A stretch of 64,000 nt of DNA from Mucilaginibacter sp. UR6-1 (GCF_020880975.1 NZ_JAJIWP010000002.1:1-64000); one strand, 5' to 3'. Shown: positions 43,365 through 53,518, numbered from the stretch's first letter. Numbers and translations: made by a program. The notes: a model not told the origin generated them from the letters alone.

Positions 43365-45092
43365 TTACGGCAGCATTACGCCAGTTCCCGTGGGGAAAAA
43401 GCTGTTAACGCTCACAGGTAGTTTACCCATAGGCTTTATTTGCCCGGTTATTACTTTAACTGCAGCACGCTGCAATTCATCGGTATTTTGATAACAGGCC
43501 AGGAGTGCCCCGCTACGCTCAATGCCCGGCAGCCCGGCAATAGTATAAGCATTGGCAAACACGGTGGTTACCGTATGTGGCTGGGCTGCAAGCTGCGCTA
43601 TCAGGAATTTTATGTCAGCATTATAATCCAGTTTGCTTTGCGGGCGGCTGCGGGTATCATATATCGATATAAATATCTGGTCGTACTTTTTCAAGTTAAC
43701 CAGCATGGAGTTAAGGTCATTAAGAGAGGTGGTTTTACCTACCACAAACAACATGCTATTTGGATACCATCGGGCCAGCTCTTGCTGAAAGGTGGTCATT
43801 CTATCAATGCCGATATTAACAATAGCAGTTTTAGCCAGCGGGTTTAACCGCAGGGTAGGGGTGCTGCCTTTCAGCATGGTAACTGCCGCATCGCTTAGCT
43901 GTTGTATAAGTGCTTTGGCTTCTGGGCGGTTAACGTAACTTACTGCATCGCGTAACGGGGCAGGTTTATAACTGTTAAGCCCGGCCCAGTATTTGGCGGC
44001 AAGCACTTTTTTTACCTTGGCCTCAAACTCAGCCTCAGTGATCAGATCCTTACGCAATGCTTTTTTGATAAGCTTAATAGCGCGCTCCGAGTTTTCTGAC
44101 AGCTCAAGGATATCATTACCTGCCAAAAATGCCTGTACATCGGCCTCACCGTTCGGGAAGAATTTGGTAACGCCCTTCATCTCCATCGCATCAGACACTA
44201 CAAGGCCCTTAAATTTTAATGAATCTTTTAGTAAACCGGTTATAATAGGGCGCGATAGTGTAGATGGCCTGTTCTTAGCTGTATCTAATGCCGGAATATT
44301 CATATGGGCAACCATTACGCCGGACAAGCCTGCATTGATAGCCTCCCGGAAAGGGTACATTTCTAAAGAATCAAGCCGCTGGCGGGTAAATGGTAATACC
44401 GGCAGATCGGCATGAGAGTCCACATTAGTATCGCCATGACCCGGAAAGTGTTTGGCAGTAGTTAAAATACCCTCATTTTGCATACCCTGAAAGTAAGCTA
44501 TACCCTTTTTTGCTACGTTAAAGCGGTTATCACCAAATGAGCGGTAATTGATTACCGGGTTATTAGGGTTATTATTGATATCCATTACCGGGGCAAAATT
44601 CATTTGCAGGCCAAGGTGTTTAAAATCGCGGCCTATCATTTGTCCCATTTTATAGATCAGGGTATTGTCCTGTATGGCGCCAAGTGTCATTTGATATGGG
44701 TAAGTGATGGCTGAGTCTAACCGCATGCCTACGCCCCATTCGCCATCCATTGATACCAGCAGGGGTACTTCGGCCGCGCGCTGGTACCTGTTGGTAAGCG
44801 CTGCCTGCCTGCCCGGGCCGCCCTGAAAAAATACCAGGCCGCCAACCTTTTGTTCCTTGATCACCTGTTCAACCGAATCCTCATAAGCACGGCCTTTGTT
44901 GGTATGCGCACGCACAAAAAAAAGCTGGGCTATGCGTTCTTTAGTGCTTAACTCATCGTAAACAGAATCAACCCAACGGTTTTGCTGCGAAAGCGATTGC
45001 ACAAAGCCTGCTTTTTGAGCAAATGAGCACGTGTAAATAAAAAATGATATGGTTAATAGTATATATTTTATACGCGGATAATATCCTTTCAT
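43365..45092 (-). CDS. glycoside hydrolase family 3, beta-N-acetylhexosaminidase-like
   Basis: A 575-residue exported GH3 enzyme (signal near 1-25). The catalytic (beta/alpha)8 barrel contains the NagZ hallmark KHFPGHGDTNVDSHADLP near 214-231 and the nucleophile Asp in VVSDAMEMKGV near 297. A C-terminal domain (about 400-575) follows. NagZ-type enzymes release GlcNAc from peptidoglycan or chitin fragments, feeding nagA. Confidence 0.9.
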   Translation of the reverse strand: MKGYYPRIKYILLTISFFIYTCSFAQKAGFVQSLSQQNRWVDSVYDELSTKERIAQLFFVRAHTNKGRAYEDSVEQVIKEQKVGGLVFFQGGPGRQAALTNRYQRAAEVPLLVSMDGEWGVGMRLDSAITYPYQMTLGAIQDNTLIYKMGQMIGRDFKHLGLQMNFAPVMDINNNPNNPVINYRSFGDNRFNVAKKGIAYFQGMQNEGILTTAKHFPGHGDTNVDSHADLPVLPFTRQRLDSLEMYPFREAINAGLSGVMVAHMNIPALDTAKNRPSTLSRPIITGLLKDSLKFKGLVVSDAMEMKGVTKFFPNGEADVQAFLAGNDILELSENSERAIKLIKKALRKDLITEAEFEAKVKKVLAAKYWAGLNSYKPAPLRDAVSYVNRPEAKALIQQLSDAAVTMLKGSTPTLRLNPLAKTAIVNIGIDRMTTFQQELARWYPNSMLFVVGKTTSLNDLNSMLVNLKKYDQIFISIYDTRSRPQSKLDYNADIKFLIAQLAAQPHTVTTVFANAYTIAGLPGIERSGALLACYQNTDELQRAAVKVITGQIKPMGKLPVSVNSFFPTGTGVMLP

Positions 45093-45214
45093 AGCTCAAA
45101 TGTAGTTTAATCTACTTATCCTATCAATTGTTTTGCCAGTAGTGTTTTTTAAGGTACGAATAAACCTTTGCCCATGGTTTTACTCTATGCTGTAAAACCA
45201 ACAAGTTTAAAAAA

Positions 45215-45895
45215 ATGAAAAAAGTTTTATTTATTGCCATATGCCTGCTTATAGCGGGCGATGTTAGCGCCCAATATTATCGCCGTAAACCGGTGCGCCG
45301 CCCGCCGCCGGGATATTATCATAACAATAACCAACGCCGCCATAATGATTTTTACCAGGTAACGGCGGGTTTTAAGGGCGGCCTTAATATTGCCAATACG
45401 GTTGACGCTTATAACTCCGACTGGACAACCAACACCATTGCCGGTGCCAACCTTGGCTTTACGCTGGATGTGCCGATCATCTATCCGCTATCATTCGCGC
45501 CGGAGGTGCTGTGGTCACAAAAAGGGTTTAGCGCGCAAACTATTGACGGCGATTTTAAGCAGCGCAATAATTTTATTGATGTACCCCTGCTGGCCAAGAT
45601 CAAGCTTACACCGGGATTTAATTTTGTGATCGGCCCGCAGCTATCATTCCTGTTATCATCAAAAAATATTTACCGTAATGATTTTGCCACGGTTGTTGAA
45701 GAGCGTTATGATTACGAAGGCAACAAGACCCTTGTTGGCGGCGTGATAGGTTTAAGTATTGACCTTAACCGCACGGTTGACCTGCACGCCCGCTACACCA
45801 TTGACCTGCAGGACAGCAATACCGAGCGCTACTCAAACATACCCGATTACCGCAACCAGATTTGGCAAATAGGCCTGGGCTTTAAGTTCAGGTAA
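45215..45895 (+). CDS. PorT-family outer-membrane beta-barrel protein
   Basis: A 226-residue exported protein (signal ending near GDVSAQ, residue 20). After a basic Arg/Pro-rich linker (YYRRKPVRRPPPGYYHNN) comes a beta-barrel (about 45-226) with alternating hydrophobic residues and an aromatic-rich C-terminus ending FKFR. PorT-like proteins serve in outer-membrane transport or gliding/secretion in Bacteroidota; no partner is adjacent. Confidence 0.82.
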   Translation: MKKVLFIAICLLIAGDVSAQYYRRKPVRRPPPGYYHNNNQRRHNDFYQVTAGFKGGLNIANTVDAYNSDWTTNTIAGANLGFTLDVPIIYPLSFAPEVLWSQKGFSAQTIDGDFKQRNNFIDVPLLAKIKLTPGFNFVIGPQLSFLLSSKNIYRNDFATVVEERYDYEGNKTLVGGVIGLSIDLNRTVDLHARYTIDLQDSNTERYSNIPDYRNQIWQIGLGFKFR

Positions 45896-45905
45896 AAAGG
45901 TATGT

Positions 45906-45936
45906 AATTCTGAGGCATTTTAATTGCCTCAGAATT
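45906..45936 (+). terminator. hairpin after the barrel gene
   Basis: AATTCTGAGGCA (45906-45917) pairs perfectly with TGCCTCAGAATT (45925-45936). The T tract after it is weak (ATATTT), so termination is probable but not certain. Confidence 0.6.
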
Positions 45937-45987
45937 ATATTTAAGCATAATACTTGTGATTAATATCAAACATGATACTTTTATGTC

Positions 45988-46632
45988 ATGATATTTGACT
46001 TTCTAAAAACGATTAAGATATCGTATGGAATAACAGTTTGCAATGAGGCAAAGGAGCTTGAAGATTTGTTAAACACGCTTTTGCCATTAATTGATAAACA
46101 CGACGATGTAATTGTTTTGCAGGATGTAACAAATGAAAATGATGCTGTTAATAAGATTATTGAAAAATATAAAAATAGGGTAATAGTTTTTAAAACCCAT
46201 CTTAATGATGATTTCGCAACTTTTAAAAACAACCTTATAACCATTGCTAAAGGTGATTACCTTTTTCAGATGGATGCTGATGAAATACCCAAAGCATCAC
46301 TTATAAAACATCTTAAACCTATACTTAAAAAAAATAAGCGTAACGATTGCTTTTTAGTGCCCCGTATAAACATTGTTAACGGTTATACCGATGAACATAT
46401 TAAACAATGGAACTGGCACATAAATAGCAGCGGTTACATTAATTATCCCGACTATCAGCCCCGCATAATTAAACTGAATGGAAAGATAAAATGGAAAAAC
46501 AAGGTGCACGAAGTATTTACCGGTTTTGAAAATGAGTTTTTACTCCCTGCAGAAGATTTTGACCTTTGTTTGCTACATATTAAAGATATAGAACGACAAG
46601 AACGGCAAAATGCATATTATGATACCATTTAA
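45988..46632 (+). CDS. glycosyltransferase family 2 (WaaE-like)
   Basis: A 214-residue GT2 enzyme: ISYGITVCNEAKELEDLL near 11-28 and the DxD motif in FQMDADEIPKASL near 93. The short, soluble form resembles core-oligosaccharide transferases (KdtX/WaaE type), which lack a membrane segment. AT-rich relative to the window. It faces convergently the minus-strand cluster and probably belongs functionally with it. Confidence 0.82.
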   Translation: MIFDFLKTIKISYGITVCNEAKELEDLLNTLLPLIDKHDDVIVLQDVTNENDAVNKIIEKYKNRVIVFKTHLNDDFATFKNNLITIAKGDYLFQMDADEIPKASLIKHLKPILKKNKRNDCFLVPRINIVNGYTDEHIKQWNWHINSSGYINYPDYQPRIIKLNGKIKWKNKVHEVFTGFENEFLLPAEDFDLCLLHIKDIERQERQNAYYDTI

Positions 46633-46643
46633 TACCTCCATTA

Positions 46644-47585
46644 TTAAGCATTCAATTCAGCTACGATTGACTCAAAATGGCTTTGGAACAAGAAGTCATG
46701 TCCACCTTCACCTTCAGGTACTACATTGATCACATCAAATGATGTTTCGAGTACACGCTTAACCTTCAGTCCTTCGGCAATTGAAAAAGGAAATGATTGA
46801 TTCCCAATAAAAAACTTACATCCTGCAATTACTGAAGCAAGTTTTAAAAAATCAGAAACCTGTAGCCATTCTATATCAGGCACAATTTGTTTAATATCGT
46901 CGTATTCGCTTTTTACACCTATAAAAAGTTTATTTTTATATTGCTGTAAAAACGAATGATCTGTTAACAAGTTACGATAACGCTCACTACGGGCAACGAT
47001 AATAGTATCATTATATGAAGCATCAGGTTCAACAAACAGCCATTTTTTCCACAATTCTAAATTAACACCGGTAATGTATCCGCACCAGCGGGCTATGTTG
47101 CCTTTATCAAGCGGAATTAATCCTGCCCTAAAATAATCCAGGTCTATATCAATACGCTGTGTAGTAGTAATATCGCAAGTATTAATGTAAGGTTGTGCAG
47201 CAACAAGCGGAATAAGTAACTCTGCCATTTTTTGGTTGAGCATAACATTACCAAGCGGGTGAGTGTACCCCTTGGCAAGTTGCATTGGCTGATTTATCTT
47301 CAGATACAGGTTAACAGGTAATCCTGTTAATTCATGTAACTTTTTAATGGTCGGCAATGAATAAATAATATCGCCGGAATTGCCGCTGTGACTAAAATTG
47401 ATGCTTCCGTTTGACTGTGCTTTAGTTACAATATCATTCATCCTGAAAAGGTGCTGATGCTCAAACATTGTTTTAGCATATTCAGCACGTTTTGAAGCAT
47501 CCAGATTATATTTATATAGTTTGTATGCTTCTCTGTTGGTATATTTTAGCCAGTTTTTACTAAAAAAACCTTTCTTTTTTGCCAT
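46644..47585 (-). CDS. GT9-like glycosyltransferase or related GT-B protein
   Basis: A 313-residue protein with a basic N-terminal arm (KKKGFFSKNWLKYTN). FSHSGNSGDIIYSLPTIKKL near 64-83 resembles the acceptor-side GDxxxxxP motif of heptosyltransferases. The C-terminal FFIGNQSFPFSIAEGLKVKR near 265-284 resembles the donor-site region of GT9. Divergence is high, so the family call is tentative. It ends 11 bases after the plus-strand GT2 stop and starts just after the MsbA-like gene. Confidence 0.65.
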   Translation of the reverse strand: MAKKKGFFSKNWLKYTNREAYKLYKYNLDASKRAEYAKTMFEHQHLFRMNDIVTKAQSNGSINFSHSGNSGDIIYSLPTIKKLHELTGLPVNLYLKINQPMQLAKGYTHPLGNVMLNQKMAELLIPLVAAQPYINTCDITTTQRIDIDLDYFRAGLIPLDKGNIARWCGYITGVNLELWKKWLFVEPDASYNDTIIVARSERYRNLLTDHSFLQQYKNKLFIGVKSEYDDIKQIVPDIEWLQVSDFLKLASVIAGCKFFIGNQSFPFSIAEGLKVKRVLETSFDVINVVPEGEGGHDFLFQSHFESIVAELNA

Positions 47586-47598
47586 AAATTAAGGTTGG

Positions 47599-49434
47599 TT
47601 AATCGTTGTTAAACGTTTGCATATCAATAAGTTTTCGGTACAGCCCATTGTGTTCCATCAATTCGACGTGGTTACCTTGCTCAACAATACGGCCTTCTTC
47701 AAGCACTACTATAATGTCAGCATTTTGTATGGTGCTTAAGCGGTGTGCTATAATTAATGATGTGCGATTTTTCATTAGGTTGTTTAGAGCATCCTGGACC
47801 AGTTTTTCTGATTCTGTATCCAGTGCTGAAGTTGCCTCATCAAGCAGCATAATAGGCGGGTTATTAAGTACCGCACGTGCAATACTGATTCGCTGCCTTT
47901 GCCCGCCCGAAAGTTTTACACCACGGTCACCAATATTTGTTTGATAGCCATTATCGGTATCCATAATAAAGTTATGGGCATTGGCAATGCGAGCTGCTGC
48001 CTCAACTTGCTCCTGTGTAATACCGGTTTTACCAAAGGCAATGTTGTTGAAAATAGTGTCGTTAAATAATATTGACTCCTGGTTAACAATACCCATCATA
48101 GCACGCAGCGAATCTGAAGTTATATGTTTAATATCTTTATTATCAATTAAAACCGCACCTTCCTTTGGTTCAATAAATCTTGGCAGCAAATCCATAAGTG
48201 TTGATTTACCACCACCCGATGGGCCAACTAATGCTACGGTTTTTCCTTTAGGCACTATGAGATTAATGTTTTTAAGCACCACTCTCTCTTTATAGGCAAA
48301 GCTCAGGTTATTGAGATGTATCCCCTCCTTAAATTCAGTTACATCAACCGCATCAGGTGCATCTGTTATCTGTGGTTTTTCATCAATTAGCGCTAAAATC
48401 CGTTCACCAGCAACCAAGCCCGTATGTATGTTACTAAAAGCATCGCCAAGGGCTTTTGCCGGACGCATTAATTGCGAAAAAAGGGCAATATAGGCTATGA
48501 ACTGGCCAGGCGTAAGCTCTGACTCATTATTGAACAGCAGATAACCACCATATAGCACGATAAAGGAGATCATGATGATGGATAGTGCTTCAGATACAGG
48601 TGATGCCAGTTGCTGCCTTCGAGACATTGCCTTGCCTATGTTTGAATAACGGATGTTTTCATCATCAAAGCGTTTGATAATGAAATTTGTAGCATTAAAT
48701 GCCTTTATAATTTTGATGCCTGAAAGCGCTTCATCAAGGTAGCTTACCATATTGGCATATGAGTTTTGAGCTTCTACAGCCTGCGAGCGAAGTTTTTTTA
48801 CGATGCGCGAAATGATAAGACCAGCTACAGGTATAACCAGTAATGATATTAAGGTAAGTTTTACTGAGGTAGAAAATAATACCACAAGATACGCTATGAG
48901 TAACAATGGCTCCTTAAATATTACCTGCAACGAGCCGGTAACCGTAAACTGCACGGTTTGTACCTCTGATGCTATCTTAGAGATAATATCACCCTTGCGT
49001 TCGTTATTAAAAAAACCAAGATGAAGGTTTATTACATTATCAAATACCGCTTTGCGTATTTTTAGCAGTGTGTGAATGCGCATGTTTTCCATAGTACGTT
49101 GTGACAGGTACCGGAAAAAATTACCTAATATAACCGCCACAACTATAATTACACAAACAAATTGCAGCGCACCAAACTTTCCATTGTGTACAGTATAATC
49201 ATTTAAGTAATATTTAAACCAGCCCGCCACATCAAAGGTAGAAAGGTCACTGCTTACTTTGGCGGCCTTTTCCGGCCCGCACTCGTTCACGTTGAACAAT
49301 GTATTTAGTAGAGGGCCAAGCAAAGCCAATACGGATGTGCTGAATATCACATATAATAATGTATACAGTATATAGGGTATGGCAAATTTTTCAATAGGCT
49401 TGGCAAATGATAGCAGCCTGAAATATGTCTTCAT
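47599..49434 (-). CDS. MsbA-like ABC exporter/flippase
   Basis: A 611-residue half-exporter with six membrane helices (about 20-345) and a C-terminal ATPase: Walker A GPSGGGKSTL near 406, signature KLSGGQRQRISIARA near 507, Walker B MLLDEATSALD near 531 and the switch His in IIAHRLST. The MsbA subfamily flips lipid A-core or lipid-linked glycans across the inner membrane. Its place inside the glycosyltransferase cluster supports this role. The lumenal loop holds a Cys (NVNECGPEK near 49). Confidence 0.88.
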   Translation of the reverse strand: MKTYFRLLSFAKPIEKFAIPYILYTLLYVIFSTSVLALLGPLLNTLFNVNECGPEKAAKVSSDLSTFDVAGWFKYYLNDYTVHNGKFGALQFVCVIIVVAVILGNFFRYLSQRTMENMRIHTLLKIRKAVFDNVINLHLGFFNNERKGDIISKIASEVQTVQFTVTGSLQVIFKEPLLLIAYLVVLFSTSVKLTLISLLVIPVAGLIISRIVKKLRSQAVEAQNSYANMVSYLDEALSGIKIIKAFNATNFIIKRFDDENIRYSNIGKAMSRRQQLASPVSEALSIIMISFIVLYGGYLLFNNESELTPGQFIAYIALFSQLMRPAKALGDAFSNIHTGLVAGERILALIDEKPQITDAPDAVDVTEFKEGIHLNNLSFAYKERVVLKNINLIVPKGKTVALVGPSGGGKSTLMDLLPRFIEPKEGAVLIDNKDIKHITSDSLRAMMGIVNQESILFNDTIFNNIAFGKTGITQEQVEAAARIANAHNFIMDTDNGYQTNIGDRGVKLSGGQRQRISIARAVLNNPPIMLLDEATSALDTESEKLVQDALNNLMKNRTSLIIAHRLSTIQNADIIVVLEEGRIVEQGNHVELMEHNGLYRKLIDMQTFNND

Positions 49435-49607
49435 TAAAATTTTATAAAAGCGCGCAAAGCTAACAGTAATTAAACAATTATTATTATAACGTTAAACCGT
49501 AAGCCATTATATATATACTGAAAAGCTTATGGCTGTTACGTTATTTATAGCTTTAACGCTACAACTTATGGTTAGTTATCAGGGGTGAGTTTATATGAGC
49601 TTGTTTT

Positions 49608-50432
49608 TCAGTTGATTAATTTTTTATAAAAAACGTTAATACGTTCAACGTTTTTAAAAATCCGCTTAAAGAGTTTGGTGGTGTATAACCGGTTTTTGAA
49701 TGCGGAGCCCGAAATATAAAAGGTTGCTATAGTAGTATTAAGATAACGGCCTTTAAAAAACAGCGCGTATTTTTTTCGGGTACGTTCAACGGTTTGATCA
49801 AATGAATAATCAATATTGCCCAGGCTTTTATGTATAAGTAAAAAATCTATCACGTGGCAGGTGTAACCCAGCATTTCGGCCGTCATGCATATATCAAGGC
49901 CATATAAATGGTAACCGCCAATGTTGCCTGATAAAGCCAGGTTAGCGGCATTTTTTACCACCATAAAATTTTCGTCAACACTGCATACCCTGGCTGGTTG
50001 TTTCCCTTTTACATCAACGAAACCGTTTGGGTAACTAATTTTTATAGAAAGCTTTTTATAAAGCCTCGGGGCCGCCCCGGCATTACCTAATACCGCCCAA
50101 TTCGGGTGTAGTGCATCCATTTCATTAATACGTTTCTGTAATATGGAACGGGTACTGTGTTCGGTAAGTAGTATATCCTGATGGCATAAAATAATGTATT
50201 CACCTTTAGCTGATTGAAGGAATGAATTGAGCCCCGTGTAAGCATCCACTTTATTGGCGGCACTGTTATCAGCAATAAGAAACTCACAGTCTGCCGGATC
50301 AAAACCTCCTTTAATGAATGATTCGAGCATCTCAGTATATTCCTGCTTTTGGGTTACCAGTGTGCATATTGAATATTTGTATCGATACTCAGGTAAATCA
50401 ATACTTTTTACAAAATCAGGCAGGTTACTCAT
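49608..50432 (-). CDS. glycosyltransferase, GT2-like
   Basis: A 274-residue GT-A-like enzyme. The N-terminal YKYSICTLVTQKQEY and EFLIADNSAANKVDAY segments fit the nucleotide-binding fold; the metal motif position reads ILCHQDILL near 97-105 rather than a plain DxD. The C-terminus is basic. It lies immediately after another GT2 gene (no gap) in the minus-strand cluster and probably adds one sugar to the surface glycan. Confidence 0.75.
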   Translation of the reverse strand: MSNLPDFVKSIDLPEYRYKYSICTLVTQKQEYTEMLESFIKGGFDPADCEFLIADNSAANKVDAYTGLNSFLQSAKGEYIILCHQDILLTEHSTRSILQKRINEMDALHPNWAVLGNAGAAPRLYKKLSIKISYPNGFVDVKGKQPARVCSVDENFMVVKNAANLALSGNIGGYHLYGLDICMTAEMLGYTCHVIDFLLIHKSLGNIDYSFDQTVERTRKKYALFFKGRYLNTTIATFYISGSAFKNRLYTTKLFKRIFKNVERINVFYKKLIN

Positions 50433-51434
50433 CTAATTTCTGTTTAATACGGCATCAATAGATGCTTTGATATTTTTTTTACATTGCCGGTAATCCATGT
50501 AGCGATTGTTGGCGATGGCTTGTTTTGTAAAAGCGGCCTTGTATACCCGTATATCAGGCAAGAGGCCGGTAAACAGCTTCACCGATGTATAAAAGTATAC
50601 TTGTCCGGTGATCCATTTATAGAACAATGCTACGAACGTGGCAAAGGCCCATAACATTTTAAGCCCGCTGCCAAGGTGCAGGTAATGCAATGTAAGTTTG
50701 TTACGGGTACTTATGGTTTTGATCTTTTTTCGGGAGTTATGGCTTTTAATGGTTGATGATACTTCATGCCTGCAAACTGATGCAGGCACATAATAGCACT
50801 TCCAACTATTTTGCCATGCCCTTAACGATAAATCAAGATCCTCATGATAATAGGGCGAAAACAACTCGTTAAAACCACCTAACTGCATCAGCTTATCGCG
50901 ATTTACTAAAGCATTTGCGCCGCTTAAATAAAATGTATATATGTGATGAACGTTTTTTATATCGACGTTTCTTATCTTATTGATTTTATAAACAGAGCTA
51001 AGGGGGTATTTACATGATTCAGAGATATTGCCATTTGCCTCATCTATAATACATCCCATTGTTCCAAATGTATCGGGTTGCTCAAATAACACAAGTTGGT
51101 GTTCAAAATAATTTTCGTCAATCGATACATCACTGTTAAGCAATAACACCAACTCAAGGTTAGCCTGCTTAATACCCCTGTTTATGTTGGTTGAAAAGCC
51201 TTTGTTATCGGTGTCTGTTGTTGTTATAATATCAGGATAATGCTCATTTAAAAAGCTAATACTATCATCGGTTGAAGCATCATCAGCAACTATTATTTCA
51301 AAAGTGCAGCCAATTTTACGTAATGCATTATATATTGATGGCAGGTTTTTTTGCAATAGCACTTTGCCATTATAGTTAGGTATAACAACTGATATACCTT
51401 GAGGCGATTGTGTAATGTTATCTACTTTTTCCAA
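50433..51434 (-). CDS. glycosyltransferase family 2, rhamnosyl-type
   Basis: A 333-residue GT2 enzyme with SVVIPNYNGKVLLQKNLPSI near 15-34 and the DxD-type segment VLLLNSDVSIDENYF near 96-110. HEDLDLSLRAW near 191-201 is the catalytic-base region. One hydrophobic helix near 259-280 probably tethers it to the membrane. It starts at TTG and overlaps the upstream GT9 gene by 13 bases, indicating coupling. Confidence 0.85.
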   Translation of the reverse strand: MEKVDNITQSPQGISVVIPNYNGKVLLQKNLPSIYNALRKIGCTFEIIVADDASTDDSISFLNEHYPDIITTTDTDNKGFSTNINRGIKQANLELVLLLNSDVSIDENYFEHQLVLFEQPDTFGTMGCIIDEANGNISESCKYPLSSVYKINKIRNVDIKNVHHIYTFYLSGANALVNRDKLMQLGGFNELFSPYYHEDLDLSLRAWQNSWKCYYVPASVCRHEVSSTIKSHNSRKKIKTISTRNKLTLHYLHLGSGLKMLWAFATFVALFYKWITGQVYFYTSVKLFTGLLPDIRVYKAAFTKQAIANNRYMDYRQCKKNIKASIDAVLNRN

Positions 51435-52405
51435 TTTCTAATTATTAAAGCTACGGTTTGCGGGTCAATCTCCGCAAGAGTTTCCGATTTACTTTCCAAA
51501 TATCCGGCACGTTCACCCAGCGGTGCCCACCTGCCCGGATGAATGGGCCGAACACATGGAAACAGCCCTAATGTGTTAACGCCCGATGCCGCCGCAATAT
51601 GCAGCGGCCCCGTGCCCGAGGCAATGAGCCCATCAGCATTACGTATAAAATTTACAAACTGATACAGGTCCATTTTACCGGTAATGTTATTTATTGATGG
51701 TGGCAGCTTTTTTATCCAATCGGCAAGCAGTGTCTGTTCTTTTTCTGATCCGCTGATGAATATATTAAACTTCTCTGCCGGTAGCATATTGATAAGCTCG
51801 CCGAAATAATCAAGCGGCCACTCTACCCCGCTGCCATGCGATTTAGGATGCAGTATCAAATTAAATTTATCAGCGGATAGCAGTGCCATAATATTAGCGG
51901 GCACACATTGCCTTGGCTCAAATTGATAATACTTGTATACATCAGCAAGCGGCGGTACAGATAAGCTAAGGGGTTTAAGTAGCACTGTGTTAAGCTGCGC
52001 TTCGTGCAGATCTGATTTTTTGCGGCTCAGCTTTACCAGTTTATTGCAGGTAAGCCAGTGGAATATGCGGTTGGTGGTACCAATGCGAACTGTTATGTCC
52101 GCTGCCTTAGCCAGTTTAGCCACATGCTTGTTCGGAAAGACGTGTATAATACAATCAACGCCAAGGGTTTTAAGTTTAGCCGCCTGCTGCTCAAAGGTTA
52201 ACTTTTGCAGTTCATCATAATTAATAAACTCATTAACCGCTTTGCATGCCTCAATTACAGGCTGTGTATAGGTGCGCCCTAAAAAAGATATTTTAACACC
52301 AGGAAATGCCGACCGTATATACCCGCACATGGGCAGGGTAAGTACTACATCGCCAATGGCATCGGTACGGCTTATCAGTATATGTTTATATGGGGTATGG
52401 CTCAA
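51422..52405 (-). CDS. glycosyltransferase family 9 (heptosyltransferase-like)
   Basis: A 327-residue GT-B enzyme resembling ADP-heptose:LPS heptosyltransferases. Its N-terminus KHILISRTDAIGDVVLTLP near 7-25 carries the conserved Asp, and the C-terminal GPLHIAAASGVNTLGLF near 268-284 is the donor-binding region. It likely adds a heptose or other sugar to the lipid A core. It starts at TTG and overlaps the downstream GT2 start by 13 bases. Confidence 0.88.
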   Translation of the reverse strand: MSHTPYKHILISRTDAIGDVVLTLPMCGYIRSAFPGVKISFLGRTYTQPVIEACKAVNEFINYDELQKLTFEQQAAKLKTLGVDCIIHVFPNKHVAKLAKAADITVRIGTTNRIFHWLTCNKLVKLSRKKSDLHEAQLNTVLLKPLSLSVPPLADVYKYYQFEPRQCVPANIMALLSADKFNLILHPKSHGSGVEWPLDYFGELINMLPAEKFNIFISGSEKEQTLLADWIKKLPPSINNITGKMDLYQFVNFIRNADGLIASGTGPLHIAAASGVNTLGLFPCVRPIHPGRWAPLGERAGYLESKSETLAEIDPQTVALIIRNWKK

Positions 52406-52412
52406 TGCTGAA

Positions 52413-53372
52413 TTACTTTAGCTGCAACGTGTATTCAAAATACTTTTGCAGCACTAATAACGATATAATGTCCTCTTTTTGTTTATCAAAAAACTGCTTA
52501 ACGTAATTATTGGCGTTAACAGCTATTTGCCTGGCCTCTTCGGGGTGATCAATATAATATTGCAGCCGCTCCTCCAGGTCACTAAAATCATCCTTTATAT
52601 GGATGTAATGTACATTAGGTATCAGGCGGCCCTCCATAAACCAGGTTTCGTACCTGGGCGCAGGCATGACCGCAATGGAGTTTGACGACATGATCCATTT
52701 AAGGTTAGTGGCTACATCATTCCCTTCAAGGCTCAGTATAAATTTGTATTGCAAATGTTGTTTGATACCTATCTTAGGCTTTAACCAGGCGATGTTACCG
52801 CCATTGGTATTAACCTGCCCTAAATTGCATAGCGGGCTATTAAAATACATCTCCATAAACCTGATGCGGTGTGGCTGCGTAACCACCCCGCGGCCTATCA
52901 ACACGTCCTGCTTTTTTTCAAAGGGTATCTTATCATCAACAAACACAAAATGCCGGTATTTGTCAAGTTTAAGTAGTACCGCGTTGGCATTATCATCACC
53001 AATTGGCCTGCTTTTTTGAATGGTTGGTTCGGCAGGTGTATGTATCACATCGCCAAATAAAAAACAGGCTTTTAAGTTGCCATCAAAATAGCGGGTGTAC
53101 TCAAATGTATCAAAATTGTAAGCTTTAGGGCTTTTAAATATTGCCATATTCCTTAGCCTTATGGCGCTTTCTCCTAAACTAACCGATTGCTTTAATTTGT
53201 TGTAGTAATTTACCCTGTCGGCAATTTCAGCAGCATTATAGTTATTTAGCGCATTAAGCTTTTTACCCAATAATTGCCTGTATAAAAAACCTGGCAACGC
53301 CTGTCGCAAAATGTTTTTGGCGTAATAAAAAAGTTTGGGTTTTTTAACAGGGCGGCGTTTCACTATATCCAC
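52413..53372 (-). CDS. glycosyltransferase family 90 (CAP10/LpsA-like)
   Basis: A 319-residue protein. The C-terminal half, with KYKFILSLEGNDVATNLKW-like text (QYKFILSLEGNDVATNLKWI near 203-222), the MPAPRYETWF segment and HYIHIKDDFSDLEERLQYYI near 256-275, matches the GT90/CAP10 domain seen in LPS and capsule xylosyl/glucosyl transferases. It is the first gene of the minus-strand cluster, starting at GTG, seven bases upstream of the GT9 gene. Confidence 0.83.
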   Translation of the reverse strand: MDIVKRRPVKKPKLFYYAKNILRQALPGFLYRQLLGKKLNALNNYNAAEIADRVNYYNKLKQSVSLGESAIRLRNMAIFKSPKAYNFDTFEYTRYFDGNLKACFLFGDVIHTPAEPTIQKSRPIGDDNANAVLLKLDKYRHFVFVDDKIPFEKKQDVLIGRGVVTQPHRIRFMEMYFNSPLCNLGQVNTNGGNIAWLKPKIGIKQHLQYKFILSLEGNDVATNLKWIMSSNSIAVMPAPRYETWFMEGRLIPNVHYIHIKDDFSDLEERLQYYIDHPEEARQIAVNANNYVKQFFDKQKEDIISLLVLQKYFEYTLQLK

Positions 53373-53518
53373 ATAACAAATTTAAGCATTGCAAATATAC
53401 AGCGCTGTGCCGACTAATAGTTGCTATTTAGCGTGATAGATGAGCTTTGTAAGCACCCTCACCAATATTACATAATAGCTGGAGAGCTATCCTGAGTTTG
53501 AATAACAAGCTTATCAGG

